Of a stretch of 64,000 nt of DNA, positions 19,217-29,000 are shown in pieces. The notes beneath the pieces were generated by a model. That model ran no database searches. It worked only from the letters and a program-made list of their open reading frames with translations, and was not told the origin of the DNA. Source of the DNA: Athripsodes cinereus. Its lineage: Eukaryota > Arthropoda > Insecta > Trichoptera > Leptoceridae. The stretch covers positions 22,931,614 to 22,995,613 of the forward strand of contig OX388321.1 of NCBI GenBank assembly GCA_947579605.1, written 5' to 3'. The position numbers were made by a program, and so were the translations under genes. How positions within the stretch are numbered: position 1 is the stretch's first letter; each line of letters starts with the position of its first letter.

Positions 19217-19645
19217 AGTAGCTACGAAAATTGACACTTTCTCGCAGCGTCGTCTATATTCGAACGAAAATGTATCTTGACTACGGGCCCAGAGGCCTGA
19301 GTCAATAACACACTTTCGCGTCACGTTCCCGCTCCGTTAGCGTTCGGGTGCAGACGATGTTGCAAGCAAGTGTCAATTTCGTTGCTAAGATACACAATAG
19401 TTACGAAAATTAACACTTTGGCGCAACATCGTCTGCACCCGAACGCTAACGGAGCGGGAACGTGACGCGAAAGTGTGTTATTGACTCAGGCCTCAGGTCC
19501 ACCCGACGCGACGTAGGCAATCACTCTGGTGAATGTTTCTCTGTCCCGCGCTTTGCGGACCAGAGGCCTGAGTCAAAACACATTTTAGCGTTACGTTTTC
19601 GTTCGAATATAGACGACGTTGCGAAAAAGTGTAAATTTTCGTAGC
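19217..19645. mobile_element. Outer palindromic MITE interrupted by another MITE
   Basis: Arms GCTACGAAAATTGACACTTT...CGTCTATATTCGAACGAAAA (from 19217) and the complement near 19600-19645 pair across the 203-bp element at 19292-19494. The right arm runs into GCCTGAGTCAAAACACATTT, a terminus related to but distinct from the inner element. A further piece (GGTCCACCCG...TTTGCGGACC) sits between them. Confidence 0.6.
19292..19494. mobile_element. Palindromic MITE, 203 bp
   Basis: The termini are GAGGCCTGAGTCAATAACAC with complement. The arms run to GTTCGGGTGCAGACGATGTT, and the central spacer has AAGTGTCAATTTCGTTGCTA. It is exactly as long as the copy at 39951-40153, in the opposite orientation, and nested inside a related MITE. 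Confidence 0.85.
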
Positions 19646-19649
19646 TTAA

Positions 19650-20185
19650 ATACACAAGTATTGTATTCTTTAAGGGTCCTTTTTACCCTCGTTCCTCAAG
19701 GGTCCTACCAATTGGAGGCCAGTCCTGGTGACAACACTTTGTGTATTATCACCAGAGCCATTTTGCTTATGATAAAACTATAAGGGTGGCATCACATTTT
19801 ATTCAATATGTAGTTTGTAACTAAACTTCTTTAAACACTTGTTTAAATTTATCTTATTATGGATGTGCACTGACACAATAAATAAGAAATTGCTATGTTT
19901 ATTATTCATTCCGTTTATTAAATTACAATGTATTGTAAAATGCACTTTTCCTCATATTAAAGGATTAGTTCTACCATCCTTTAGCAGAGTGTATGTGTTA
20001 TACTATCAAAGCCAATATATATATATACCTACATATATTATATCAGAAAACGTACATTATGTATAAAATAATATCCCATCACCAGCTAAAACCAACTAGA
20101 TATATCTATCTACATTTTCACTCGAACTAACGAAATATAGTAGCTAAGTTTTCTATTTGCGCTACCATAAAGTCCTGTTTACATT
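19650..20185. other. Unassigned sequence
   Basis: No supported gene. The 75-aa plus frame at 19839-20066 lacks motifs. Confidence 0.4.
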
Positions 20186-20189
20186 ATAT

Positions 20190-20515
20190 TTTATTTTTTT
20201 ATTTTATTCTTTATGGATCATACAGTTTTGTTCAGAGGATAATGTAACACCTATCCACATCCTCTGTAACTGTGACACACTCGCTCTCAAACGAAGTCAC
20301 ATCCTCGGAGGACCATTGCTAGACTCTAAAAAGGTAAGGCTTCTCACACCAAGATAAATTGTGAGTTACATGACGCACCTGGGTTTTGAGAATGAGATAT
20401 GACACAGAAGGATGTCACAATAGATCTACTATGGTCGGGGTGACACGAGGGATGCAAGGTCCCTTGACCTTTACTTTAAAAAAATCATGCAGTTATAACA
20501 ATAAATATAATAATT
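20190..20515 (+). pseudogene. Non-LTR C-terminal relic (I/R1/Jockey type) with 3' UTR
   Basis: The frame encodes DNVTPIHILCNCDTLALKRS followed by H-I-L-G-G, the E-T-x-x-H-I-L-x-x-C...R...L-G pattern of retrotransposon tails. The 3' UTR has GATGTCACAATAGATCTACT and GATGCAAGGTCCCTTGACCT. A reversed copy of that UTR is at 23165-23300. Confidence 0.6.
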
Positions 20516-20619
20516 AATTACGGCATTGAACAAACCAATCAAGATCCCTTTCTCACCACACTAATGAACATAAATTTGAGGTACTTTATTTAATAAAAAG
20601 ATGAAAAAAAAATGCTAAA

Positions 20620-20712
20620 ACATATCCATCCAGAATGTCTCAATTTTTATGTTGTCGCAGAGAGTAAAGTTCGCCTGTTTATTACGTGCAGCCAATCTGC
20701 TGACTACTCTAC
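20620..20712 (+). repeat. SINE-like fragment
   Basis: It contains CATCCAGAATGTCTCAATTT and GCAGCCAATCTGCTGACTAC, the 3' half of the SINE-like family in diverged form. Confidence 0.45.
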
Positions 20713-20839
20713 AACTAATAAATTATTATCTTGTCCCAGGAAATTGAGAAATATTGCTTAATTTGATATATTTTGTTTTCTTTATTTATTTTTTATTTAA
20801 CATATTTTTACAAGTACATTTTTTTTAATTACATAAGTG

Positions 20840-21093
20840 CGTAAGACACAGTCTCTTGCTTTGTTTAAGAGTCGGTTGAAAACACACTTGTTTGGCGTAT
20901 CATATAACTGATATAAATTGTATAATTCGTTGTTATTATTTTATATGTGTAGTTTATAATATAAGCTGCTCATAAATACATATGTACTAGGATTAAGTTA
21001 CAAGTATTAACACAATATTTTAGGACGCGCCCTTGAAGTGGATTTATTCCACAAAACGGCGCATTATAAATTGTCTATTATTATTATTATTGT
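20840..21093 (+). mobile_element. CR1-like 3' end with (ATT)n tail
   Basis: The plus strand encodes LFKSRLKTHLFGVSYN, the usual CR1-type C-terminus. A 3' UTR follows with GCGCCCTTGAAGTGGATTTA, TTCCACAAAACGGCGCATTA and an ATT-repeat tail. The end motif recurs at 22160, 25310, 59575 and, reversed, at 27970, 34995, 43570 and 54050. Confidence 0.7.
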
Positions 21094-21306
21094 ACATAGA
21101 AACACTACCATTATATTTATTTATAGATTAGCCACACTAGCCTCATGGCTGTGTTGTGGCCGCACAAAAACATACAAAAAACAAATACAATTAGAAAATC
21201 TCTAAAAAGAACAATCAATAAAATCAGACAAATTTAAGATGTAAAATATACCACAAGGCGAAAGCATGCACTTAACAAAAAACTATGAAAAAATATAATA
21301 CTTGCC
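21094..21306. other. Unassigned sequence
   Basis: A/T-rich, with nothing supported. Confidence 0.4.
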
Positions 21307-21471
21307 CCCTAGTCAAAACACATTTTAGCGTTATGAAGTCGTTCGACTACAAACGAAATTACGACAATCTACCTACATGTACCATATAATTATGCGTTAT
21401 TGTTGCAATTATAGTAGTAATTTCGTTTGTAGTCGAACGACAAGTGACGCTAAAATGTGTTTTGACTAGGG
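21307..21471. mobile_element. Palindromic MITE, CCCTAGTCAAAACACATTTT termini
   Basis: The 165-bp element has arms ACGAAATT/AATTTCGT and TCGTTCGACTACAAACG with complement. The terminal motif (AGTCAAAACACATTTTAGCG) is a variant of the end seen at 19570 and 40163. That suggests a subfamily distinct from the GAGGCCTGAGTCAA elements. Confidence 0.75.
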
Positions 21472-21930
21472 CTGCTGGTCATGAGACACTAATAAATAAA
21501 TACTTCCACTCTCACTGATAGAAAACATAGTTTGTGTGAATGGTGCTTAATACATGTATACTTGTCTTTGTCATCTCACTTCACTCACCTGAATTTTCCG
21601 CTCTCACGTGGATCATGAAGGCGTACACGTTTTATGGCCTTCAATGGACCTTTTTACGCCCTTTTTTATACGGAATACCATCACACTGGGGAGCAGAACT
21701 TTAATAGAATATAAGCAAGTATATTCCACTTGGCTTACGGCACGAATATCCTTTAACTATTATATAATAATACCCACTGTCGTATGGCTTTGAAAATCAC
21801 AGAAAGAGATATTTTTACAGTACACTTTTTAACTTATCACTTTTATTCTGTTTATCAAAGTAAAAACACCCAATGTCACAAAATGTATTTTTTTCACTGT
21901 TGTCGCTAATTACGAGGGAAAGAAGACGAG
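21472..21930. other. Unassigned sequence
   Basis: No supported gene or repeat. Confidence 0.4.
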
Positions 21931-21939
21931 ATAGGGACA

Positions 21940-22225
21940 TGTAAAGAAGGGAAGTGGCTGGTACACTGACTCTCTCAATAGACTTGTGGTGCCGCGTAGG
22001 GGAGGGGGGTCTGGTTAACTTTGTTGACCGTCCCTTCAGTGTGGCAGGTCCGTTGCTGTGGAACAAAATTCCCTAGATTTGCGGACTCTGGAAAGTGTGG
22101 AGGTGTTCAAAACGAGGTTGAAAAACCTATTGTTCAGGAGGTGTTATGATTCTTGAGGTGGTTTTTCCACAAAACGGCGTATCTAAAAAAAAAAAGTCTA
22201 GTTATTATTATTATTACTAGAGTGG
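21940..22225 (+). pseudogene. CR1-like C-terminal relic and 3' end
   Basis: It encodes DRPFSVAGPLLWNKIP, a stop or frame change, then LESVEVFKTRLKNLLFRR. The 3' UTR has GGTTTTTCCACAAAACGGCG and a TAT/ATT tail. This is the hallmark C-terminus of CR1-like elements. Confidence 0.7.
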
Positions 22226-22274
22226 CCAGTTCATTTTGATCCATTTTCAGCAATGACAATGTGTCAAACATGGC

Positions 22275-22460
22275 AAAAATGCTGGTTTACAATACTGTTC
22301 TGATACGTGGACGTGGTTGAAGGAGGACGAAATTGGAACAAATGTAGTGGAGATGCGATCACTAAGAATAATAGTTGGTAAAACGTTGTTTGATAAGGTG
22401 AAGAATGAGGTTAGTAAGAGAATGAGAGCATGCGAGAGGAGTTTTGGGGATTGAATTCTA
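22275..22460 (+). pseudogene. RTE-type reverse transcriptase scrap
   Basis: One frame encodes TWTWLKEDEIGTNVVEMRSL followed by RIIVGKTLFDKVKNEV, matching the W-x-x-x-E...VEMRSLR..CG....D.VRNE stretch of RTE proteins. Truncated at both sides. Confidence 0.6.
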
Positions 22461-23160
22461 GTATTAAAAATAAATATGTTGTGAAGTCCAGTTCCACAAT
22501 TCGTCATTATGAAAATTTTGAATTAATTGGTAATTCAATCAACGCTACTCTTTCAACTTCACAAACAAATAACTGTTAAAAAATACTCTATTCCATTTCT
22601 ATATTAAATATTGAGTAATGGGAAAAATAATAAAGGTAAGTTTTTTTAATTCCACAAATGAATATGCCTTAATGCCTTAGTTGAAACTTTGGTAAACTGA
22701 GTTAAGTAGGTATTAACAAACAAGAAATTTAATGATAATAATAGGTAGATACGAGAAAATTTAATGAATGAGAGTTATTAGATACCCAAATAATAACGTA
22801 TGTCGAAATTTGCTTTAGATAATTTAAATATTTTTTTGATACAAAAACAAAGCTTAAATCTGCTACTTCGAAAAATCATCCAAAACATTTAGGCTAGTTC
22901 TGAATTCAGGTAGCGATCTTTCCAATTTGTTTTAACTACTGAACGGAACGAAGACAACGTATGTCTTAAACAGTGTGATTGTTCTAAGTATATTTCACAT
23001 TCTTTTGTGTTTTTAAAGTATAATATAAATATACTAAAATCACAAAAAAAAGTAGTAGAAGACATTTCTACTTTCAAAGTAATGTAACTGCACAGTCGAT
23101 TTACCATCACACCACTTTCTTTCAGAGGCAGATAGAAAGTGTATTCATATAGTTCCTTTT
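22461..23160. other. Unassigned AT-rich sequence
   Basis: No supported gene or repeat. Confidence 0.4.
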
Positions 23161-23164
23161 CTTT

Positions 23165-23300
23165 CTTAGTAAGGTCAAGGGACCTTGCATCCTTAATGTC
23201 ACTGCGGCCATAATAGATCTATTGTGACATCCTTCCGTGCCATATCTCAATCTCAAGACCTAGTCGATCGCCAAATGCGTGTTTGTCTAGGGGGTCAGAT
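23165..23300 (-). repeat. Non-LTR 3' UTR fragment, minus strand
   Basis: The reverse complement matches the UTR at 20380-20470 (AGGATGTCACAATAGATCTA, GGATGCAAGGTCCCTTGACC). Confidence 0.6.
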
Positions 23301-23334
23301 ATGATAATAACCTCCAATAATCTTCTGGTTATCC

Positions 23335-23430
23335 CGTCCCATCATTCGAGCTGTTACACCGATTCTTTTTCAGTTCATGGTGCTAGGTTGTGGAACCAGC
23401 TGCCGCAAAAAATCTTTAAGATTTAGCTTC
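23335..23430 (+). pseudogene. CR1-like C-terminal scrap
   Basis: It encodes DSFSVHGARLWNQLPQKI, the F-S-V-x-G-x-R-L-W-N-x-L-P signature of CR1-group C-termini. It ends shortly before the 57-bp satellite. Confidence 0.55.
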
Positions 23431-23461
23431 GTGTACCTGATGATCCAGTAGGTACTACTAA

Positions 23462-23809
23462 CGATCTACTTATGTTACATACTTATATAACATTTAGCAG
23501 ATTTATATCGTGATTGATCGATCTACTTATGTTACATACTTATATAACATTTAGCAGATCCATATCGTGATTGATCGGTCTACTTATGTTACACACTTAT
23601 ATAACATTTAGCAGATCTATATCGTGATTGATCGATCTACTTATGTTACATACTTATATAACATTTAGCAGATCTATATCGTGATTGATCGATCTACTTA
23701 TGTTATATACTTATATAACATTTAGCAGATCTATATCGTGATTGATCGATCTACTTATGTTACATACTTATATAACATTTAGCAGATCTATATCGTGATT
23801 GATCGATCT
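23462..23809 (+). repeat. 57-bp satellite, six units
   Basis: The unit starts CGATCTACTTATGTTACATA and ends ATATCGTGATTGAT. Units begin at 23462, 23519, 23576, 23633, 23690 and 23747, exactly 57 bp apart, with only scattered substitutions. ATGTTA...TAACAT inside the unit can pair. The high uniformity implies recent expansion or homogenisation. There is no unique spacer, so it is not a CRISPR. Confidence 0.95.
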
Positions 23810-23999
23810 GTAGTGGCATGATGCATTCAATATGTTAACACAATATTATTTATATTAATGTTATCAGTATTATTTATCTATCAAATATTATGCGAAATCT
23901 GTTCTACTCTTAAAAATTGTTTCATTCCGTTGCTCATCCCATCACCATCCAATATTCCCGCCATAGAACATTTTTTGGTAAAGTCTTTTATTGAAAATT

Positions 24000-24690
24000 G
24001 TAACATTTAAAAAAATTAATTAATACAGTCCCATTAAGCCATGGTTTGTCAATGGGTTCTGATAATATTAACATTTATTTAACAAAAAATATTAGATTCT
24101 ACATTTTGAACACAATATAAGATTAACAATAAAATTTAAATATAACATTAAATAACAAAAACCATAAAATATTAAAATAAATATATATTCAAAATGTAGA
24201 ACCCCAACATTATTCGAGTTGATTTTTCCATGCTGTTCTCTGAAATAGTACAATCATGGGAGATCACTTACAGAGCTACAGGGACAAAAACCTTCTTACT
24301 ATCCTGGTGGACGATAGAAGTACGGCCTTCTGCATGCTGTATTTGAGCCTGTCATCTACTCCCAGTTTTCTGAGATTGCTTGACAGACTCTTACATAGGT
24401 ATTAAACCATTCACAGACAACACTATAGGCACGATGATTGTGGTAAGTGTTCTTCACATATCTTTGATTTCGTGAGCAAGATCAAGATATTTTATTATTT
24501 TATCTTGCTCAGCTTTATTTAAATTTTCATCGTGTGGTATTATAGTGATGTCTATGATGTATGTTTTACGGCATTTGCGATCAACCAACACATATCTGGT
24601 CGATTAGCTAGAATAGTTCGATCAGTTTGAATTGGTCGATCCCAGTAGAGTTTAGTGTCATTGTATTCAAGTAAAAGTTATATTAACATT
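24000..24690 (-). pseudogene. Non-LTR retrotransposon 3' end with restriction-like endonuclease
   Basis: Minus-strand motifs in order: DRPIQTDRTILANRPDM, then after a 1-base frame change VLVDRKCRKTYIIDITIIPH, DENLNKAEQDKIIKYLDLAH, EIKDM-stop-RTLTTIIVP, VNGLIP, and a last block NLRKLGVDDRLKYSMQKAV ending RIVRRFLSL. This matches the R-P-D...K...I-D nuclease-plus-tail of R2/R4-group elements. The TGA sits where Trp is usual. About 280 bp of 3' UTR follows. Dead copy. Confidence 0.65.
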
Positions 24691-24699
24691 ATTTTTTTA

Positions 24700-25290
24700 A
24701 CTATAGACTAGTTTTTTTGTTGTTGATAAGCGATACTTACAAACTACAATAATATACAATATGTTTTGAATACACAAGGTAAAATAAGTTTAACTTGCAA
24801 ACTACAATAATATTCAATAAGTTATTTATTTACCTGATATACAGGTCACAATAGACATACCTACTGGTACTGGGCTGGAGTATCGTAGGAGTGTGCTTTC
24901 TCTGAGACAGTTTTTTTCAAAGTTCTGAATGGTAAAAGGTATTAGGTGATTTTAATTTTTATATGCACGCCAGCATCGTATAGTCGCTCACGTTAGCATA
25001 AATAATGTTCTATCTACCTACAAGCCAGACAAACATTATCGCAGAGTCACAAATAGCAAAAGCAATTCGAGTGTTCAATTATATTTCCCCGAATGTGGAA
25101 TGTGTTTAACAAGTGTTGTGTGAAAAAGTTCGAATAATTTATATTTATACTTAAAAGAAAAAATAATTAAAAAATGCATCATATGCATATCACACACCAA
25201 TCAGGCTGTAAAGGACTCTATTTGGCGTTGGTGCTATGCATCGATCCGGTTAGGAATGGGTTAAACCTCTGGGTACTAGTGTCCGTATTT
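24700..25290. other. Unassigned sequence
   Basis: Nothing recognised. Confidence 0.4.
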
Positions 25291-25294
25291 GATA

Positions 25295-25362
25295 ACATGC
25301 GCCCTTGAATTGAGTTTATTCCACAAAACGGCGCACTATAAATTATCTCGTTTTTATCATGA
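25295..25362 (+). repeat. CR1-like terminal motif
   Basis: GCGCCCTTGAATTGAGTTTA, TTCCACAAAACGGCGCACTA and TAAATTATC match the 3' UTR end at 21030-21075. No coding is left. Confidence 0.6.
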
Positions 25363-26120
25363 AATCCATCTATATAAGAATAACTGTTTTTATCTAACCT
25401 TCTCATGCACCGTTCAGACGAGTCGATCATCGCATGGCCATATTTTAAAGAACTCAGGGTGACCAAATGTAAAATTTTAGATCTTGCTAATAATTTAACA
25501 CATGCATAATAAAGATGAATATATGAAAAATTTAATAAACAGACAAATCAATGAATACAACATAGGTGAATAAGATAAGATAATGAAAAAAAAGTGTTTA
25601 TAATAGAACATATTAACTACATAATATGTCGGTGTAAAGGTAATAGAATTCCCTAGCAAATTAAATGAAACAAACGTTTTATTCTGCTTTTAGATTTATT
25701 TGCGATAGAGACGCCTTTCATCTTGTTAGGACATTGTCAATCTCCTTGAAAATGTCTTAACGGTACAATACCAATTGAGTAAAAATATATAGGTACATTT
25801 ATTTTGTCGACGTAAAAAAAAAATTAAGTTATAAAAAATTATGAGAATAAATATAATATATCATATTATGTGTAGTAGAATAAAAATATAAACTTATATG
25901 TAAAAATAAATTTAATATAAATTTTGTATAGAGAAATAGACCCTATAACAAATATATAAAATTTGAACATAATAAGTAATTTTAAAAATGTTTTGTTTAT
26001 TTACTAAACTCTGAAAATCTTTTTTCTTGAAAATGTCAATCGATATACATCGACGAAAGTACTCGAGGTTTCAAATAAATAATTGTGAAAATTAACTGTG
26101 TTTTGTAATAAAATAAAAGG
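25363..26120. other. AT-rich sequence with PLE-end-like scraps
   Basis: Two stretches resemble PLE ends: 25665-25770 (GATAGAGACGCCTTTCATCT, then TTAGGACATTGTCAATC) and 26030-26100 (AATGTCAATCGATATACATC followed by GACGAAAGTACTCGAGG). No gene is supported. Confidence 0.4.
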
Positions 26121-26289
26121 GTATCTATCATCAGTATCCCTTTCTGATGATTTGCAGTGGCGGTTTTAATAAGTACCTAGCTTCAATCGAAATCTTCATC
26201 CCAGGAAGGGCAGACATAGTTTATATTGTGTGACTTTTGTTTTCAGCATTCCAATTCCCATTGCCTTTTATATTTTGCTATATGACGTC

Positions 26290-26675
26290 AAACGCCGTTA
26301 AAAAGTCATGCTCTCCCGCATGACGTTTTAAAACATCATCCGATTCATCCTCATCCGCATAACGTTTTGCAACATCATCCGATTCATCTTCCCCCGCATA
26401 GCTTTACGTAAAATCATCCGTTTCATCTTCCTCCCCGCATGACGTTTTGCTACATCATCAGATCCATCCTCTTCCGCATGACGTTTTGCTACATCATCAG
26501 ATCCATCCTCTTCCGCATGACGTTTTGCTACATCATCAGATCCATCCTCTTCCGCATGACGTTTTGCTACATCATCAGATCCATCCTCTTCCGCATGACG
26601 TTTTGCTACATCATCAGATCCATCCTCTTCCGCATGACGTTTTGCTACATCATCAGATCCATCCTCTCCAGCATC
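26290..26675 (-). repeat. 39-bp coding tandem repeat
   Basis: Six 39-bp units (26675 down to 26442) are nearly identical. About three older, diverged units run on to 26300 (GAAGATGAATCGGATGATG variants). The period equals 13 codons and keeps the Lys-Arg-delimited peptide in frame on the minus strand. The plus-strand reading is a hydrophobic shadow. Confidence 0.9.
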
Positions 26676-27646
26676 ACGTTTTTTCAGCTGGTATTCAGAA
26701 ATTCCAGTTGATGCCTAAAATAAAATTGTAATGTTACCTAGGTTTAAGGAATACTCTTAACCAAGGCTTGAGTCGATTTATTAGCGTCGAAACTCTGTGT
26801 CATGCACTCCTATGGAAGTTCACATTATGTATGTGTATCATATTACAACATACCTACCTAGTTAATACCTATTCAAATAGGGTGACTATCGGTGATTGTG
26901 ATCAATTTGGAATGATTTATCTAGAGTGGTTCAAAATATGACTAATTTATAATAATTTCGTAAGTCACATACAGTGATGGTATAGATTTTTACTAAAATG
27001 TTTATTATCCATGAACTAAATAAATAAATAAAAAATAAACCTACCAGACACCTCGATTGGAGGACCATGTTAACACCGTGTAACATTGTGCAAAATGCAA
27101 TCGTAAGAAGTGAGAAAGGCGTCCTAACGCTTACGAATTGGCTCAAGGCTGGCTTAAATGATCACTTTCGGTGTCCATGGGCAACGTTCACCAATTTTGC
27201 CATTCTCATTGTCATGATATAATGTCCACCGATCGAAAAATAGTTTTTGTAAACCATTGAAGCAATCATCTTTTAGTCATATTTAAGATCTCAAATAAAT
27301 CTGGATCTCCCATCTAAATAGCAGCCGACAATGCTTTGTCGGCTGCTAGTTCAACCAGTCAGCAACAAATGCTTCGAATATTTACTGATAAACCAGCCTA
27401 GAACCCATTCGTTAGCGTTAGGATGGATTTCTCACTTCTTCTCATTAGATATTGCACAATTTCACATTGTCCAAACAAAGTTCTCCAATCGAGATGTGTG
27501 ATTGGTAATGTTATCTGCACGTTGCGCACACAAACAGTATAAAAAAGTAAATTTATATAAATAAAAATTGAATTTACCGATTCCACAGTATATAAAACGT
27601 TAAATCCCAGCAAACAGAAAATAGACAGCTGAATGATGAACTTCAT
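26328..27646 (-). CDS. Putative secreted multi-peptide (prepropeptide) precursor, two coding exons
   Basis: Exon A: a splice acceptor TTATTTTTTCAG precedes 27671. The start ATG is at 27646-27644 with AAA before it. The next 23 codons (MKFIIQLSIFCLLGFNVLYT, then VES) form a signal peptide, and the exon ends at 27578 before GTAAAT. Exon B starts at 26714 after TTTTATTTTAG in the same phase 0. It encodes ASTGISEYQLKKR, DAGEDGSDDVAKR, then five HAEEDGSDDVAKR units. Each unit ends in a Lys-Arg site, as in peptide-hormone precursors. At the seventh repeat (26441) the frame shifts relative to older repeats, giving a basic Met-rich tail and a stop at 26330-26328. This could be decay, a sequence error or the real C-terminus; GTAAAG near 26407 is an alternative donor. 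The total would be about 151 residues. I do not recognise the family. Secretion and cleavage are inferred. Confidence 0.6.
27045..27525. mobile_element. Long palindromic MITE in the precursor intron
   Basis: Left arm: CCTCGATTGGAGGACCATGT, ACATTGTGCAAAATGCAATC, GAAGTGAGAAAGGCGTCCTA. The right arm is the complement (CACTTCTTCTCATTAGATAT, TTCTCCAATCGAGATGTGTG). Same family as 37279-37531 and 55705-56020. It lies wholly inside the intron, about 50 bp from the donor. It carries an internal hairpin at 27320-27347. Confidence 0.75.
27320..27347. repeat. Perfect 12-bp hairpin
   Basis: AGCAGCCGACAA, TGCT loop, TTGTCGGCTGCT. It is GC-rich against an AT-rich background and lies centrally in the intronic MITE. 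Confidence 0.7.
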
Positions 27647-27674
27647 TTTCTTGGCTAGATCTAAGCACAACCTG

Positions 27675-27950
27675 AAAAAATAACTTTATGACTTAAACTG
27701 GTTATTCTGAAACTCGTACAATATTTATATACACTCGTATAACGTCTTTATATTGGATGTGAACTGGATCACAGCAATCATTCATCTCAATTTATCTCAC
27801 GCACCAGTAACTAAGATGATTAATAAAATTATAATAACCTTATTATTTTCACGAAAGAGCTCTTATAGTTTATGCACCCTTCAAGGTATAATTTTATCTT
27901 ATGCGCTTTTCAAATGCTGTTTAACAATTTATAAATAATGGTACTAATAA
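27675..27950. other. Upstream region of the precursor gene
   Basis: The acceptor before 27671 implies that an upstream non-coding exon lies at higher coordinates on the minus strand, but I could not place it. No TATA/Inr pair is convincing. Confidence 0.35.
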
Positions 27951-27952
27951 TA

Positions 27953-28085
27953 ATTACCAGATATTTTTTTAAGCCGTTTTGTGGAAAAACTACCGCAAGG
28001 GCCGATTCAAGAATCATAACACCAACTACACAATAGAGACTTTAACACTGCCCTGAACACCTCCACACTCTCTAGAGTTCGCCAT
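27953..28085 (-). repeat. CR1-like 3' end, minus strand
   Basis: The reverse complement carries the C-terminal coding scrap and GGTAGTTTTTCCACAAAACG, the common CR1-like terminus. Confidence 0.6.
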
Positions 28086-28159
28086 AACAACACAAATAAT
28101 AATAAATCTCTTGTTTTTTTGTACGTTGATTACTAGTTTTTTTTTTAAATAAATTGAAT

Positions 28160-28235
28160 TCAAATACAATGAATATTGACAAAGGACGAGTTTATCGCAG
28201 ATACGCGATTTATTTCAACATTCCAAGTTTAACAA
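28160..28235 (-). repeat. Non-LTR 3' hairpin fragment
   Basis: The minus strand has ATCGCGTATCTGCGAT followed by AAACTCGTCC, the stem-loop block of the family at 11875-12052 with changed stem bases. Confidence 0.5.
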
Positions 28236-28239
28236 ATAT

Positions 28240-28730
28240 TAAATTTCATTAATTTTCAAAAAGAGATAATCTCGTATTTTGAAGTGAGTTACATTATTAA
28301 GGTATAACAAAATAATAAAAAAAGTAAATAAAAAAAGGAAAAAATATCAAAACATTACTACTAAAACACATCCATTAAATCTGAAAAAAGGAAAACACAC
28401 TTCGTGCAAAAAATAAATTGTAAGTAAGTTAAACAATTACCATGTTGAATTAAATAAATAATAAATACCTACCTTCAAAATCAAATTCGTTTATTTCCTC
28501 AAAATAATAAGCATACACAATCAAAAACAGTTCAAATATCCATAATATGTCAATAAAACTAATTTCACTTTGCCACCTCACTAGGCTAAAGCCTGTCTCG
28601 AAGTTAACAGAACAATAAGTAACAAATTAAGACATCATAATAAACAGATTAGATACATCACACCAATAGACTATAGAGATCAGAAAACATCAGTTGCAAT
28701 ATTATAAAGAAAAATAAAAACATGTTAGAA
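28240..28730. other. Unassigned AT-rich sequence
   Basis: No supported gene. Confidence 0.4.
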
Positions 28731-28734
28731 GACA

Positions 28735-29000
28735 AAAGGTTCAGAAGGTTTCATATCTGGGTCATGTTCTGCGTGGAGAAAAAGACCACCTTCTCCAACT
28801 GATATTGAAGGGGAGAATTGAGGGACACCGAGGTCCCGGTAGGAGACATATGTCCTGGCTGCGAAACATAAGGGAGTGGACCGGCATCCGAAGTGTGGAA
28901 GAGCTGTTCCGAACGGCACAGGACAGGGACAAATTCGCCGAGGTGATTGGGGGGACCCAACAAGGCACTTGAAGAAGAAGAAGAAGAAGAAGAAGAAGAA
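28735..29000 (+). pseudogene. RTE 3' end with (GAA)n tail
   Basis: The plus frame reads VSYLGHVLRGEKDHLLQLIL, then GHRGPGRRHMSWLRNIREW and SVEELFRTAQDRDKFAEVI, a canonical RTE C-terminus. The stop is followed by (GAA)n to about 29000. The serine-rich minus-strand frames are artefacts of the tail. Confidence 0.75.

Noticed and set aside
23462..23809. Regular repeats resembling a CRISPR array
   Set aside because: Units are contiguous and nearly identical, with no unique spacers, and the DNA is from a eukaryote.
26439..26731. Two long plus-strand repeat frames over the 39-bp array
   Set aside because: They are shadows of the minus-strand exon. Splice sites, signal peptide and KR spacing fit only the minus strand.
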